A stretch of 64,000 nucleotides of DNA from Hydrogenobacter sp. T-8 (GCF_011006175.1 NZ_CP048795.1:496001-560000); one strand, 5' to 3'; counted from the stretch's first letter, positions 41,651 through 50,569 are shown. Translations and numbers: made by a program. The notes: generated by a model not told the origin, from the letters alone.

Positions 41651-41881
41651 CTAATCTTTGCTTTTTTGAGGAACTTCAAGGAACTTGTATAAAAGCTGTC
41701 TTATTTCCCTTATCTCCTCCTCTATCCTATCAAGACGCTTGTTGATATCCACCTTTAAGTCATCCATCCTCTTGTTAGTATCCTCTATTCTTTTGTTAAG
41801 AAGCCCAGCTACCAGTCCGAGAACCACTGCGTGTGCGGTTATTACGCTCACGATTATAGTCAATGCGGTCTGCCATTCCAT
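41651..41881 (-). CDS. Small TM plus coiled-coil protein (copy 2 of a tandem duplication)
   Basis: 76 aa, about 80% identical to copy 1 by eye: MEWQTALTIIVSVITAHAVV LGLVAGLLN, then KRIEDTNKRMDDLKVDINKR and the shared tail EEIREIRQLLYKFLEVPQK. It lacks one 7-residue repeat relative to copy 1. Likely a short cytoplasm-facing coiled coil anchored in the membrane. Function unknown; the duplication includes the promoter. Confidence 0.7.
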   Translation of the reverse strand: MEWQTALTIIVSVITAHAVVLGLVAGLLNKRIEDTNKRMDDLKVDINKRLDRIEEEIREIRQLLYKFLEVPQKSKD

Positions 41882-41889
41882 AAGGGTTT

Positions 41890-41919
41890 AATATAAACTT
41901 CTGTGTGTCCTTAGGTCAA
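41890..41919 (-). promoter_or_regulatory. Promoter of coiled-coil copy 2
   Basis: Minus strand: -35 TTGACC (41919-41914), 18-bp spacer, -10 TATATT (41895-41890), 8 nt before ATG 41881. Confidence 0.5.
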
Positions 41920-41973
41920 GAATCCAGAAGCGATGATTTGCTATTTCGAAAAGTTGAATATAACACTTTTGGC

Positions 41974-42002
41974 TTGCAAGAGCCATATTTTATGGTTATA
42001 CT
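41974..42002 (+). promoter_or_regulatory. Promoter of tRNA-Ser and probably carA
   Basis: -35 TTGCAA (41974-41979), 17-bp spacer, -10 TATACT (41997-42002), ending 12 nt before the mature tRNA 5' end. Confidence 0.55.
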
Positions 42003-42014
42003 ATTCTCCTCGCA

Positions 42015-42104
42015 GGAGAGGTGGCCGAGAGGCCGAAGGCGGCTCCCTGCTAAGGAGTTGTAGGGTTAACAGCCCTACCGCGGGTTCGAATCCCGCCCTC
42101 TCCG
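42015..42104 (+). tRNA. tRNA-Ser (anticodon GCU)
   Basis: Class II tRNA of 90 nt. Acceptor GGAGAGG pairs with CCTCTCC, discriminator G; D-arm GGCCGAGAGGCC; anticodon loop CTGCTAA giving GCU (reads AGC/AGU); long variable arm; T-arm with GGTTCGAATCC. The 3' CCA is not encoded. The carA ATG is only 16 bp downstream, so carA is likely expressed from the same transcript after tRNA processing. Confidence 0.95.
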
Positions 42105-42120
42105 TGTTAATATAGAACTT

Positions 42121-43251
42121 ATGAAAAGAGCCATACTCGCCCTTGAAGATGGAAGCTACTTTGTAGGATACTCCTTTGGTGCAGAGGGAGAAGCCGCAGG
42201 AGAGGTAGTTTTTAACACCTCCATGACAGGATATCAGGAGATCCTTACAGACCCCTCCTATAAGGGGCAAATTGTAGTTATGACCTACACGCAGATGGGA
42301 AACTACGGCGTAAACTATGAAGATGTAGAATCCTCGGGAATTCAGGCAAACGGTTTAGTCATAAGGGAGCTATCACCCCTATATAGCAACTGGAGGGCGG
42401 TAAAGGGTTTACATGAATACCTTGCGGAGAGCGGGGTGGTGGGAATATGGGGCATTGACACAAGGGCCCTCGTCAAAAGGATAAGGGAAAGGGGAGCTCT
42501 CAGAGGGGTTATATCCACTTTGGAAAGCGAACCTGCAAGACTGGTGGAAAAGGCAAGGAGCTTACCCGACATATCGGAGCTAAACCTTGTTGAAGAGGTG
42601 GCAACAAGGGAGGTTTACTACTGGAAAGAGGGAGATTGGGACCTAAAGAGGGGCTACATATACAGAGAAAGCGTCAAACCTCTTATTATGGTGGTGGACT
42701 ACGGCGTAAAGAGGAACATACTTCGCAGGCTTACCCAGGAAGGTGCAAGGGTTGTGGTGGTTCCACCCTACCATGTGGAGAAAATAATGGAAGAGATAAA
42801 GCCGGATGCCCTTTTTCTGTCCAACGGACCTGGAGACCCTCAGAGAGTGGTAGAAGGTATAAGGCTCGTGAGAAAATACATGGAAAAACTTCCTATACTG
42901 GGCATATGTCTTGGGCATCAAATAATAGGTCTTGCCTTAGGAGGAAAAACCTACAAGCTCAAGTTTGGACATCACGGTGGAAACCATCCGGTAAAGGACC
43001 TAAGAGACGGGCATATAGAGATAACCGCACAAAACCACAACTTTGCGGTAGACCCAGATACTCTAAGGGAGGTGGAAATAACTCATATAAACCTTCTTGA
43101 CGAAACCCTTGAGGGCTTTAGGCACAAACACCTACCCATCTTCTGTGTCCAGTATCATCCCGAGGCATCGCCAGGACCTCACGACTCTAAGGGCATATTC
43201 AAGGAGTTTATAGGTCTTGCCATGAGTCATGCAGAACCTCAGAAGCAGTAG
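42121..43251 (+). CDS. carA: Carbamoyl-phosphate synthase small (glutaminase) subunit
   Basis: 376 aa. N-terminal CPSase_sm domain (LALEDGSYFVGYSFGAEGEA AGEVVFNTSMTGYQE-type) and C-terminal class I GATase with the catalytic Cys in ILGICLGHQIIGLA and His-Glu in CVQYHPEASPGP. Supplies ammonia from glutamine for carbamoyl phosphate (arginine and pyrimidine synthesis). carB is not in the window. Lies directly behind tRNA-Ser; overlaps the PBP gene by 23 bases. Confidence 0.95.
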   Translation: MKRAILALEDGSYFVGYSFGAEGEAAGEVVFNTSMTGYQEILTDPSYKGQIVVMTYTQMGNYGVNYEDVESSGIQANGLVIRELSPLYSNWRAVKGLHEYLAESGVVGIWGIDTRALVKRIRERGALRGVISTLESEPARLVEKARSLPDISELNLVEEVATREVYYWKEGDWDLKRGYIYRESVKPLIMVVDYGVKRNILRRLTQEGARVVVVPPYHVEKIMEEIKPDALFLSNGPGDPQRVVEGIRLVRKYMEKLPILGICLGHQIIGLALGGKTYKLKFGHHGGNHPVKDLRDGHIEITAQNHNFAVDPDTLREVEITHINLLDETLEGFRHKHLPIFCVQYHPEASPGPHDSKGIFKEFIGLAMSHAEPQKQ

Positions 43252-44890
43252 CGCGAAAATATTTCTCATATCTTTTCTTATATTCTTAGGGTTTTCCATA
43301 GTAACTGTAAGGATCGCCTACATACAACTGATAGGAAAAGAAGGCTATGTGGACAAGGTGGTGGAAAAGTTTCCAAAGGCATCGGTGGTTAAACTTTCTA
43401 CACCCAGAGGTTCAATAAAGGACAGAAGGGGAAATGAGCTTGCCATTAGCATACCTACCCTTTCTGTATACTCTTTCCCCCACCTTGTGCAAAACAAGGA
43501 GGAGCTTGTTCAACGTATCTCCGCATTGCCTGAAGTGAAGGAGAAAGAACTCATAGAGAGGCTCAATTCAGACAAGAAGTTTGTATGGCTCGTGAGGCAT
43601 ATAGACAAGGTTTATATGCCCTATCTGAGGGGAGTCATTAGGGATACAAACAATGACAGAGCGGTGGGACTGCAGGAAGAGTATAAAAGGCTCTATCCCC
43701 ACGGCAATCTTGCCAGCAACCTTCTCGGTTTTGTGGGAAAGGATGGAGAGGGGCTTGAGGGTCTTGAATACCTCCTCAACAAGGACCTGAGTGGTAAGGA
43801 GATTAAGGGAGTCTTTTACTTGGGCAGGTTGGCAGTAAACCCGCTGTCTGAGGATATAAGCTCAAAGGATGTTCAGCTCACCATAGACCTTGGAGTGCAA
43901 ACCATACTTGAGGATATAAGGGACAAGATAGTAAAACAGTGGAACCCAGACAGGGTGGGCATAATGCTCATGGACGCAGAGACTGGTGATATATTAGGTA
44001 TGGCAAACTACCCAACCTTTGACCCCAACCAGTATCAAAAGTTTCCAGCCTCCCATAGGAGGAACTTTGTGGTAACAGACCTCTTTGAGCCTGGTTCTGT
44101 GATGAAGCCCTTTTTTATTGGACAAGCACTTCAGAAGGGTTATGTAAGACCGGGTATGTGGATAGACACAGAAGGCGGAAGAACAGAAGTTTTTGGCAGG
44201 TTTGTAAAGGATGTGAAACCTTCAGGAAGGCTTACCCTTGAACAGGTGCTGATAAAGTCTTCTAACGTGGGAACCATAAAGGTTGCCCGTTTCCTATCAA
44301 AGAAGGATGTGGAGGAGCTTATGCAAAAAATACACATGACAGACAGGTTCAATCTCCTTCCAGGGGAGGTAAAACCTAAACTTCCCAACTTTAATTATCC
44401 AGCCAACATTCTCTATGCCAGCATAGGACAGGGCATAGCTTCGAATCTTTTGAATCTGTGTGTGAGCTTTAATGCCTTAGCTACAAACAGAATAGTAAAG
44501 CCCAGAATACTGCTCGATGACAAGCCTGAGGTTTTGAGGGAAAATATATTCTCACCACAGGTTTCTCAATGGCTACAGAAAAACCTTACAAAGGTAGTTG
44601 AAGAAGGAACAGCTCAAAGGGCTAAATCGGATTACTTTACTATCGCGGGCAAAACTGGCACCTCTCAGAAGTTTGACTTCAGAACTGGAAGATACTCAAG
44701 GGAAGAGCTGGTCACTTACTTTGTGGGATACTTCCCCGCCAGCAACCCAAAGTTCATAGCGGGTATAATGGTGGACAGACCAAGAGGTCCTGACCCCTAC
44801 GGAGGAACGGTGGCCGCACCCTATTTCAAAGAGCTTGTGGAAAGAGTAGCCTTTTATTACCGCTTAGAACCCGACAAGCTTAGCAAGTAA
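43229..44890 (+). CDS. ftsI: FtsI-like class B penicillin-binding protein (septal transpeptidase)
   Basis: 553 aa. N-terminal TM (KIFLISFLIFLGFSIVTVRI), dimerisation domain with TPRGSIKDRRGNELAIS, and transpeptidase domain with SxxK (FEPGSVMKPF), SxN (KSSNVGT) and KTG (AGKTGTSQK). No PASTA repeats. Cross-links septal peptidoglycan in the periplasm. The start lies inside carA (23-base overlap). Not in a dcw cluster here, as is usual in Aquificota. The 3' end overlaps the convergent bioD by 27 bases. Confidence 0.92.
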   Translation: MQNLRSSSAKIFLISFLIFLGFSIVTVRIAYIQLIGKEGYVDKVVEKFPKASVVKLSTPRGSIKDRRGNELAISIPTLSVYSFPHLVQNKEELVQRISALPEVKEKELIERLNSDKKFVWLVRHIDKVYMPYLRGVIRDTNNDRAVGLQEEYKRLYPHGNLASNLLGFVGKDGEGLEGLEYLLNKDLSGKEIKGVFYLGRLAVNPLSEDISSKDVQLTIDLGVQTILEDIRDKIVKQWNPDRVGIMLMDAETGDILGMANYPTFDPNQYQKFPASHRRNFVVTDLFEPGSVMKPFFIGQALQKGYVRPGMWIDTEGGRTEVFGRFVKDVKPSGRLTLEQVLIKSSNVGTIKVARFLSKKDVEELMQKIHMTDRFNLLPGEVKPKLPNFNYPANILYASIGQGIASNLLNLCVSFNALATNRIVKPRILLDDKPEVLRENIFSPQVSQWLQKNLTKVVEEGTAQRAKSDYFTIAGKTGTSQKFDFRTGRYSREELVTYFVGYFPASNPKFIAGIMVDRPRGPDPYGGTVAAPYFKELVERVAFYYRLEPDKLSK

Positions 44891-45517
44891 GGACCTGTAT
44901 TCCGCAGGCAGTAAAATTCCTTGTATTTTTGGAACCTTTATCACTCTCAAACCTGTTAACTCTTCCACTATCTGGGGGTTTGTCCTTTCGGAGATATCAT
45001 CTCCTTCAAAGCCATTCATCACTATAGCTATAGGCTCTACACCCATAGACTTCATGTAATACCAACTTAGAAAGCTATGGTTTATGGTTCCAAGCCCTGC
45101 TCTTGCCACCAGCAGGGTTTTAAGCCCCCAATCCTGAGCGAGCCTTGCGTAGTTGTAGTCCTTTTTTATGGGCACCGCTACACCGCCCGCTCCCTCTACC
45201 AACAAAAACTCGTATTTTTTCAAAAGCCCCTCAAAATGCTCTTTCAGAGCCTCAAGGGAGAAATCCCCACCCTCCTCCATTATGCCCGCATAGGGGGAAA
45301 GAGGTAGTCTAAACCTCACAGGCACAACTTCCTCAAGGGACTGCCCTGTGATAGAAGCCAAAAGGCTACCGTCCGCAGGCACATCCCTAACATCCGTCTC
45401 AATGGGCTTTAGATAACCCACCCTTATGCCCCTTTCCCTGAGGGTGTAGACTAGATTATAGCTTATAAAGGTCTTGCCAACGCCCGTATCTGTAGCAGTT
45501 ATGAGAAGGCTTCTCAC
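44864..45517 (-). CDS. bioD: Dethiobiotin synthetase
   Basis: ATP-dependent ureido-ring closure in biotin synthesis. 217 aa from GTG 45517. P-loop ITATDTGVGKTFIS at the N-terminus, KPIETDV substrate-lysine region, and LLVEGAGGVAVPI. The frame extends 10 codons upstream (ATG 45547), but that would cross the shared promoter and the divergent gene start; GTG 45517 lies 7 nt after a perfect minus-strand TATAAT, fitting leaderless initiation. Overlaps ftsI convergently by 27 bases. Confidence 0.93.
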   Translation of the reverse strand: MRSLLITATDTGVGKTFISYNLVYTLRERGIRVGYLKPIETDVRDVPADGSLLASITGQSLEEVVPVRFRLPLSPYAGIMEEGGDFSLEALKEHFEGLLKKYEFLLVEGAGGVAVPIKKDYNYARLAQDWGLKTLLVARAGLGTINHSFLSWYYMKSMGVEPIAIVMNGFEGDDISERTNPQIVEELTGLRVIKVPKIQGILLPAEYRSLLAKLVGF

Positions 45518-45520
45518 ACA

Positions 45521-45530
45521 TATAATTATA
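45521..45530. promoter_or_regulatory. Symmetric bidirectional -10 box (TATAATTATA)
   Basis: In the 16-bp spacer between divergent bioD (GTG 45517) and the SDR gene (ATG 45534). Each strand has a perfect TATAAT ending 7 nt from its start codon. Identical 10-mer to 18048-18057. No space for SD on either side. Confidence 0.6.
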
Positions 45531-45533
45531 GCC

Positions 45534-46265
45534 ATGAGAAAAGCCATAGTAACAGGAATAAGAAGAATAGGTTATGAAATAGTAAAAGGTCTTCTCCAAA
45601 ATGGCTGGAGCGTAGGTCTTGTCTACAAAAGCTCTGAACATGTTTACAAGGAGCTAATGGAAAAATTTGGTGAAAGGGTTTATGGTGTCAAAGCAGACCT
45701 GTGCTTTTGGCACGAAGCGGAAAGGGCAGTAAGAGAACTTACACAAATGCTGGGCGGAGTAGATGCCCTCATACATCTTGCAAGCCCCTACGAACCCACA
45801 CCCCTTGCAAAGCTCAAAGAAGAAGACATAGACTATCACTTCAAGCCCATAGCTCAGGCTTTTGTGGTTATGAGCAGAGAAGCCTATCCCTTGATGCTGA
45901 GAAATTCTGGAGATATCAAGGGCAGAATAGTTGCCTTCGGCGACTGGGCTACAAACACCACACCCTACAGAAACTATTCCGCTTACTTTTTGGCAAAGGG
46001 TGCCTTGCACACGGCGGTAAAGGTGCTTGCCAAGGAATTTGCTCCTCATGTGCTTGTGAACGCCATAGCTCTCGGTCCTACCATAAAGCCTCCGGACTTC
46101 CCCGAAGAAAGGTGGCAGGAGTATGTGAACAAAACACCTCTCAAAAGGACTGTATCCATAAAGGATGTGGTTAAACTTACAGAATACCTGCTTGAAGTGG
46201 AAAGCATGACAGGAGAGATTATAATGCTTGACAGCGGGAGGCATGTGGCAGGTGAATGCTCATAA
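45534..46265 (+). CDS. Short-chain dehydrogenase, FolM/pteridine-reductase-like
   Basis: 243 aa SDR, NADPH-type. N-terminal motif AIVTGIRRIGYEIVKGLL: TGxxRRIG is the variant of FolM/PTR1 pteridine reductases rather than the usual TGxxxGIG. Catalytic Tyr-Lys in NYSAYFLAKGALHTAV, and NAIALGPTIKPP follows. May reduce dihydromonapterin or dihydrofolate, but fatty-acid-type reductases are not excluded. The start at ATG 45534 lies 7 nt after a TATAAT. Overlaps the QueC-like gene by 14 bases. Confidence 0.8.
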   Translation: MRKAIVTGIRRIGYEIVKGLLQNGWSVGLVYKSSEHVYKELMEKFGERVYGVKADLCFWHEAERAVRELTQMLGGVDALIHLASPYEPTPLAKLKEEDIDYHFKPIAQAFVVMSREAYPLMLRNSGDIKGRIVAFGDWATNTTPYRNYSAYFLAKGALHTAVKVLAKEFAPHVLVNAIALGPTIKPPDFPEERWQEYVNKTPLKRTVSIKDVVKLTEYLLEVESMTGEIIMLDSGRHVAGECS

Positions 46266-46851
46266 GATAGTCCTTCTTTTCAGCGGAGGCGTTGAAAGCA
46301 CCTGTCTGCTTTATATGTATCTTAGAAAAGGCTGGCTTGTATATCCTGTATACATAAAGGCGGGCTATCCATGGGAGCCCCTTGAGCTTGAGAATGCAAA
46401 AAGCCTGTGGCTCTACACAAAGAGAAAACACAAAAATCTCATGCCTCTTAGGGTCTTGCCTGCCATAAACCCAGAAAGGGTAAGCAGAAGGAAACATGAC
46501 AAGCACCTTTTCATACCTCTCAGGAACATGAGCCTTATAGCCCTTGCTGGCAACTATGCGGTGCTAAAAGACATAAGCCATGTAGCCATAGGTAGTCTGG
46601 GCATATACCCCTTTCCTGACAACAACGCGGAGTATATGAATAACCTGCAGTCCCTTATGAACATAAGGCTTTTGACGCCCTTCATGGGAATGGAAAAGCA
46701 CGAAGTGTTAAAGAGATTTTCAGAAAGTGTCCCACTTGAAAGGACCCTCTCCTGCATAAGACCCAGAAGGATTAGGGGTAAGGTCCTCCACTGTGGGAAA
46801 TGTGAAAAATGCAAAGAAAGGCAAGAGGCACTTAAACACCTATTACTTTGA
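46252..46851 (+). CDS. QueC-like PP-loop ATPase (7-cyano-7-deazaguanine synthase-like)
   Basis: 199 aa from GTG 46252, which has SD GGGAGG 10 nt upstream (TTG 46228 and ATG 46243 are alternatives). PP-loop [15 protein letters not shown], the QueC block [18 protein letters not shown], and a C-terminal zinc site with CIRP...[14 protein letters not shown] (4 Cys). QueC makes preQ0 from carboxydeazaguanine in queuosine synthesis. It is shorter than typical QueC (~220) and the middle is divergent, so a QueC paralogue remains possible. Overlaps convergent YjbQ by 20 bases. Confidence 0.78.
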   Translation: MNAHKIVLLFSGGVESTCLLYMYLRKGWLVYPVYIKAGYPWEPLELENAKSLWLYTKRKHKNLMPLRVLPAINPERVSRRKHDKHLFIPLRNMSLIALAGNYAVLKDISHVAIGSLGIYPFPDNNAEYMNNLQSLMNIRLLTPFMGMEKHEVLKRFSESVPLERTLSCIRPRRIRGKVLHCGKCEKCKERQEALKHLLL

Positions 46852-47245
46852 CCACAACCCTTTTGTTTCTTTGTCCGTCAAACTCTGCATAGAATATCTC
46901 CTGCCAAGGTCCAAGGTCAAGTTTCCCGTTGGTGACGGGCAGAACTACCTGAAGGTGGGTCAGAAGGTTTTTAAGGTGGGCGTCAGCGTTGTCTTCACCC
47001 GTTCTGTGATGTTTATAGTCCTCTCTGTAGGGTGCGAGGTTTTCTAACCACTTCCATATATCCTCGTGAAGCCCTTCTTCATCATCCTGAATTATTACCG
47101 ACGCGGTAAGGTGCATGGAAGAGACAAGGCAAAGACCCTCTTTTATGCCAGACTCTTCTACTGCCTTTTTCACTTGCTCTGTTATCCTTATAAGCTCCCT
47201 TCTTTTATTTGTGTTAAATGTCAGATATACAGTGTGGCTTTTCAT
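46832..47245 (-). CDS. YjbQ/UPF0047 family protein
   Basis: 137 aa, standard length. Conserved blocks: [20 protein letters not shown], then [20 protein letters not shown] (metal-binding His/Glu/Asp), and [24 protein letters not shown]. coli YjbQ shows thiamine-phosphate synthase side activity; the true role is unknown. Downstream of a DUF465-like gene on the same strand with a 4-base overlap. Confidence 0.92.
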   Translation of the reverse strand: MKSHTVYLTFNTNKRRELIRITEQVKKAVEESGIKEGLCLVSSMHLTASVIIQDDEEGLHEDIWKWLENLAPYREDYKHHRTGEDNADAHLKNLLTHLQVVLPVTNGKLDLGPWQEIFYAEFDGQRNKRVVVKVIGV

Positions 47246-47466
47246 GAGTTTTCCTTAAGGTAATCGCTTATTATCTTCTCCATCATATCCCTGTGATAGA
47301 GCCTTTCCCTCTTTAGCCTCTCTATTTCCATCTCCAGCTCATGGGTCATGGGGTGGTGCTTTTCCAGTTTATCCACTTGTGCATCAAGTTCATGATGCCT
47401 CTCGTAGTGATACCTGAACTCCTTGTTTTCATTAAGAAGTTTTTGAATTGCCTCCTCTCTGCTCAT
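47242..47466 (-). CDS. DUF465 (YdcH-like) small helical protein
   Basis: 74 aa, all-helical hairpin. [20 protein letters not shown] and [19 protein letters not shown] match the DUF465 pattern (h.eLd..I..le....d..i..LKk.KL.lKD.i). No known biochemical role. Overlaps both neighbours by 4 bases, in the same operon as the membrane protein and YjbQ. Confidence 0.78.
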   Translation of the reverse strand: MSREEAIQKLLNENKEFRYHYERHHELDAQVDKLEKHHPMTHELEMEIERLKRERLYHRDMMEKIISDYLKENS

Positions 47467-47879
47467 TTTATGTCCTCCTCTTTAGGTCTTACTAATATTA
47501 AACCACAAAGGCTGACCAGAAAGCCAGCGGACAAGACCTGAAAAGAGGCAAAGGCTATAAAGGTTAATAGAGCGAAGGCAAAGGGAACAAGACACAGGAC
47601 ATAAAGCCAAAAATATCTCCTCGTGGCGGTATAGCTCCAGTAGGGGTCCTTCGTAGTATCTATAGGAAACACCTTCTTTCTTATAAGGATTGCAGGAAGG
47701 ACAGAAACTATTCCAGTAGCCACCACGAAGAAGGTAAAGAAGTTTAATAAGTTTTTGTGAAGAGGAAGCCTAAAGTAAAAGTAGAGAGGAATGCAAGCGA
47801 GGTATAGGATAACCAAGGAAGCTACAAAGGCATAGTGCAGATGTCTTGACCTTGTTCTGTAAATATATACCTTTTCCAT
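47463..47879 (-). CDS. Small membrane protein, 138 aa
   Basis: 138 aa from ATG 47879; four hydrophobic helices in two pairs (YAFVASLVILYLACIPLYFY, LLNFFTFFVVATGIVSVLPA, YFWLYVLCLVPFAFALLTFI, FQVLSAGFLVSLCGLILV). No family recognised. Basic N-terminus (YRTRSRHLH). First gene of the minus-strand trio ending with yjbQ; divergent from arsR with a 37-bp spacer. Confidence 0.6.
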   Translation of the reverse strand: MEKVYIYRTRSRHLHYAFVASLVILYLACIPLYFYFRLPLHKNLLNFFTFFVVATGIVSVLPAILIRKKVFPIDTTKDPYWSYTATRRYFWLYVLCLVPFAFALLTFIAFASFQVLSAGFLVSLCGLILVRPKEEDIK

Positions 47880-47916
47880 ATTCCTATGATAGAATATAAG
47901 CATATGAGGTGAGAAT

Positions 47917-48207
47917 ATGCAAGTGGAGATGTTGAGCGAAGAAAAGTTAGAAGAGTGGGCGGAGTTTTTAAAGGCTTTGGCTCATCCCATCAGGCTAAGA
48001 ATATTGGCGGTGCTTATTGAAGGCAAGCAGTGTGTGAAAAACCTGAGCGACCTTTTGCATACCTCACAGCCCAATGTGTCCCAGCACTTAAGCATCCTCA
48101 GGAGCAGGGGCATTGTGGGATGTAAAAGGGATGGGTCCATAGTGTGCTATTACATCAAGGACGAAAGGGTGGTAAAAATCTACGAAATACTGAGTAAGGA
48201 GGTGTAA
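47917..48207 (+). CDS. ArsR/SmtB-family transcriptional regulator
   Basis: 96 aa winged-helix repressor. [20 protein letters not shown], then [20 protein letters not shown] (recognition helix) and [20 protein letters not shown] (wing). Cys residues in the alpha3-like KQCVKNL and in the wing (GCK, VCY) could sense metal or thiol state. Encoded one base before trxA-trxB, so it probably regulates a thioredoxin operon in response to redox or metal stress. SD GAGGTGAG before the ATG. Confidence 0.9.
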   Translation: MQVEMLSEEKLEEWAEFLKALAHPIRLRILAVLIEGKQCVKNLSDLLHTSQPNVSQHLSILRSRGIVGCKRDGSIVCYYIKDERVVKIYEILSKEV

Positions 48208-48208
48208 G

Positions 48209-48529
48209 ATGGCGGTGATAGTGCTCACAGAGAGCAACTGGCAGGCAGAGGTTATAAACTCTGACAAGCCTGTGGTGGTGGACTTCTGGGCTCCTTGGTG
48301 TGGACCCTGCAGAATAATAGCTCCCATTGTGGAAGAGCTGGCTATGGAAATGGGCGACAGGGTCAAGTTTGGAAAGCTCAACACTGATGAAAACCCAAAC
48401 ATAGCCATGAGGTATGGTATAAGGGCAATACCCACCATAATGCTCTTTAAGAATGGTGAGGTGGTGGACACACGCATCGGAGTTCAGCCAAAAGAAGCCC
48501 TCAGGCAGATGATTAACAGCCATCTGTGA
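48209..48529 (+). CDS. trxA: Thioredoxin
   Basis: 106 aa, standard. Active site [20 protein letters not shown] (WCGPC) and cis-Pro region [16 protein letters not shown]. Reduced by the TrxB encoded next. SD GGAGG lies within the end of arsR. Confidence 0.97.
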   Translation: MAVIVLTESNWQAEVINSDKPVVVDFWAPWCGPCRIIAPIVEELAMEMGDRVKFGKLNTDENPNIAMRYGIRAIPTIMLFKNGEVVDTRIGVQPKEALRQMINSHL

Positions 48530-49470
48530 TGGTGGAGCTGTCCGAAGACATACTTTACGACTGCATCATAGTTGGTGGTGGTCCTGCGGGTTTGACCGCA
48601 GGGCTTTACTGTGCAAGGGCAAAACTCAACACCCTTCTCTTTGAAAAAGGAACGCTTGGTGGACAGATAGCCATCACAGACCTAGTGGAAAACTATCCAG
48701 GCTTTCCAGAGGGGATAAGCGGTAAAGAGCTTACAAAAAGGTTTAAGGAGCAAGCGGAAAGGTTCGGTCTGCAGATACTCAGAAAAGAGGTCACAAGGAT
48801 AGAAAAGGTTGGCAAAGAGATATTCCTCCATCTGAGGACTGGAGAGCTTGTCAGAAGTAAAACCGTCATACTTACAGTAGGTTCCAACCCAAGAAGACTT
48901 GGCGTTCCGGGGGAGGAGGAGTTTTTAAACCGAGGGGTATCCTACTGTGCCACCTGCGACGGTGCTCTTTTTGAAGGTGTGCCCATAGCAGTAGTGGGGG
49001 GCGGGGACTCAGCCACACAGGAGAGCCTTTTTCTAACAAGGTTTGCCAGCCGGGTTTACCTTGTCCACAGGAGAGACCAGCTTAGAGCACAAAAGCATCT
49101 CCAGGAGAAGGTCTTTTCCAATCCCAAGATAACCTTTGTTCCCAACAAGGTGGTGGAGGAGATAAGGGGCGGTGATTTCGTTGAAAAGCTCCTCCTCCGA
49201 GATACCAAGGATAACAGCCTCTCTGAGTTGCCCGTGGAAGGTGTTTTTATATTCATAGGTCTTGAGCCCAACACGGAATTTCTTAAAGGAACCATAGAGC
49301 TTGACGATAAGGGATACATAATAACTGACGAAAGGATGAGGACTTCAATGGAAGGAGTGTTTGCAGCAGGTGACTGCAGAAGCGGGGCTACCGGTCAGGT
49401 TGCGGTGGCAGTAGGGGAAGGGTGCATAGCGGCCATAGAGGCGGAAAGATACATAGAGGATAAATTTTAA
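48529..49470 (+). CDS. trxB: Thioredoxin reductase (NADPH)
   Basis: 313 aa from ATG 48529 (GTG 48526 is equally possible). FAD loop IIVGGGPAGLTAGLYCARA, NADPH loop AVVGGGDSATQESLFLTRF, redox-active YCATCDGALF (CX2C), and C-terminal AAGDCRSGATGQVAVAVGEG. Low-molecular-weight bacterial TrxB. Together with arsR and trxA it forms a redox operon. The NADPH basic motif (HRRDQLRAQ) is present. Confidence 0.95.
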   Translation: MVELSEDILYDCIIVGGGPAGLTAGLYCARAKLNTLLFEKGTLGGQIAITDLVENYPGFPEGISGKELTKRFKEQAERFGLQILRKEVTRIEKVGKEIFLHLRTGELVRSKTVILTVGSNPRRLGVPGEEEFLNRGVSYCATCDGALFEGVPIAVVGGGDSATQESLFLTRFASRVYLVHRRDQLRAQKHLQEKVFSNPKITFVPNKVVEEIRGGDFVEKLLLRDTKDNSLSELPVEGVFIFIGLEPNTEFLKGTIELDDKGYIITDERMRTSMEGVFAAGDCRSGATGQVAVAVGEGCIAAIEAERYIEDKF

Positions 49471-49486
49471 ATATAAAGGTGCTAAC

Positions 49487-50569
49487 ATGGAATATCAGGG
49501 AGGGTTTGAAACCTTTAGGGAAGCGACTAGGTATATGTTTAAGTCTCCAAGCCTTTCTGATGTGCTTTTTGTGGTTTTGCTTTTTTCTCTCGCAGTAGGG
49601 TTTCTCATAGTCCTTCCTTATCTCTGGTCAAGATATAGGGCTAAGGTGGACCTCAGAAGGGAATTTTTTACTGTGGGAAAATCTCTGGGGCTTGAAAAGG
49701 AGGAAATTAACCTTCTTTGGAAATGCGCAAACATTACCAAAGAACCCATTAAGATAATGCAGGCAAAAGTGGTATTTGAAAGATGTATATCAAAACTTGT
49801 GAAGGAAGATGCATCAAAAATAGAAATGGTAACAGAGATAAGAAAAAAGCTCAGGTTTGATAGCCTCCCTTGGTTTCTACCTCTCAGTAGCACAAAGGAT
49901 ATAGACCTTTATCAGACAGGTTTTATAACCTACGAAAACCAGGCTTACAGCTCCGCAGTTTGGGAAAAGAACGAGCTTGAATTGCATATAGCAGTGCTCG
50001 ATACACCTCTTAAGCCTATACAGCCCGGGGAAAAAGTTAAGTTTTCCTTTCTAAGGGAAGGCGATGGTAGGTATTATTTTCAAGGCGATGTGCTAAGGAC
50101 CTACAGAGATGGGACAAAGTTAGTTATAGTATTACCCCATACAGACAAACTGTCAAAAATTCAGCTAAGAGAGAGCCTTCGATGGAAGGTGAAAATACCT
50201 GCAAAGATACATATATACAAAGATAGCAGTGCACTTTCGTTTGAAGAACCAGAAGAATTCATAGAAGGCACTATAGAGGATTTGAGTGTTCAGGGCATAA
50301 GGGTATGTCTTTCAAGTTTTACAGATGTAAGGGTTGAGGAAAGAGTTTTCATACAATTTGAGATAAAGTCCTACCCTATAAAGGTTTTCGGGATTGTAAA
50401 GAACGTAAGAAGCTCACCAAGCAGGACATGCCTAGGCATAAAGTTTGCAAATCTTAGCAAGGCGGACGAAGACTACATAAGAAAGTTTATAATAGAAGAG
50501 CAAAGGGAAATACTAAGAGCCTACAAGATGGGTGAGCTTAGAGAAGGCTCCTCTTCTTCAGGGCTTTGA
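49487..50569 (+). CDS. Membrane-anchored PilZ-domain protein (c-di-GMP receptor)
   Basis: 360 aa. One TM helix near the N-terminus ([20 protein letters not shown], ~25-45). Residues ~50-135 are helical and unassigned; ~140-235 a YcgR-N-like beta module; ~235-350 PilZ with [18 protein letters not shown] (RxxxR in a weak form) and [11 protein letters not shown] (DxSxxG). Tail [20 protein letters not shown] mirrors the 9.8-kb PilZ protein. Couples c-di-GMP to an envelope process, perhaps flagella or pili. Overlaps the convergent rpsU by 32 bases. Confidence 0.8.
   Translation: MEYQGGFETFREATRYMFKSPSLSDVLFVVLLFSLAVGFLIVLPYLWSRYRAKVDLRREFFTVGKSLGLEKEEINLLWKCANITKEPIKIMQAKVVFERCISKLVKEDASKIEMVTEIRKKLRFDSLPWFLPLSSTKDIDLYQTGFITYENQAYSSAVWEKNELELHIAVLDTPLKPIQPGEKVKFSFLREGDGRYYFQGDVLRTYRDGTKLVIVLPHTDKLSKIQLRESLRWKVKIPAKIHIYKDSSALSFEEPEEFIEGTIEDLSVQGIRVCLSSFTDVRVEERVFIQFEIKSYPIKVFGIVKNVRSSPSRTCLGIKFANLSKADEDYIRKFIIEEQREILRAYKMGELREGSSSSGL

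Noticed and set aside
41933-42115. Short ORFs across the tRNA-Ser gene
   Set aside because: They read through a structured tRNA; not coding.
42636-43100. Plus-strand ORF of 154 codons inside carA
   Set aside because: Alternative frame of carA, Arg/Lys/Ser-rich with no domain; carA is intact.
45654-46244. Minus-strand ORF of 196 codons inside the SDR gene
   Set aside because: Shadow of the SDR gene; no start signals.
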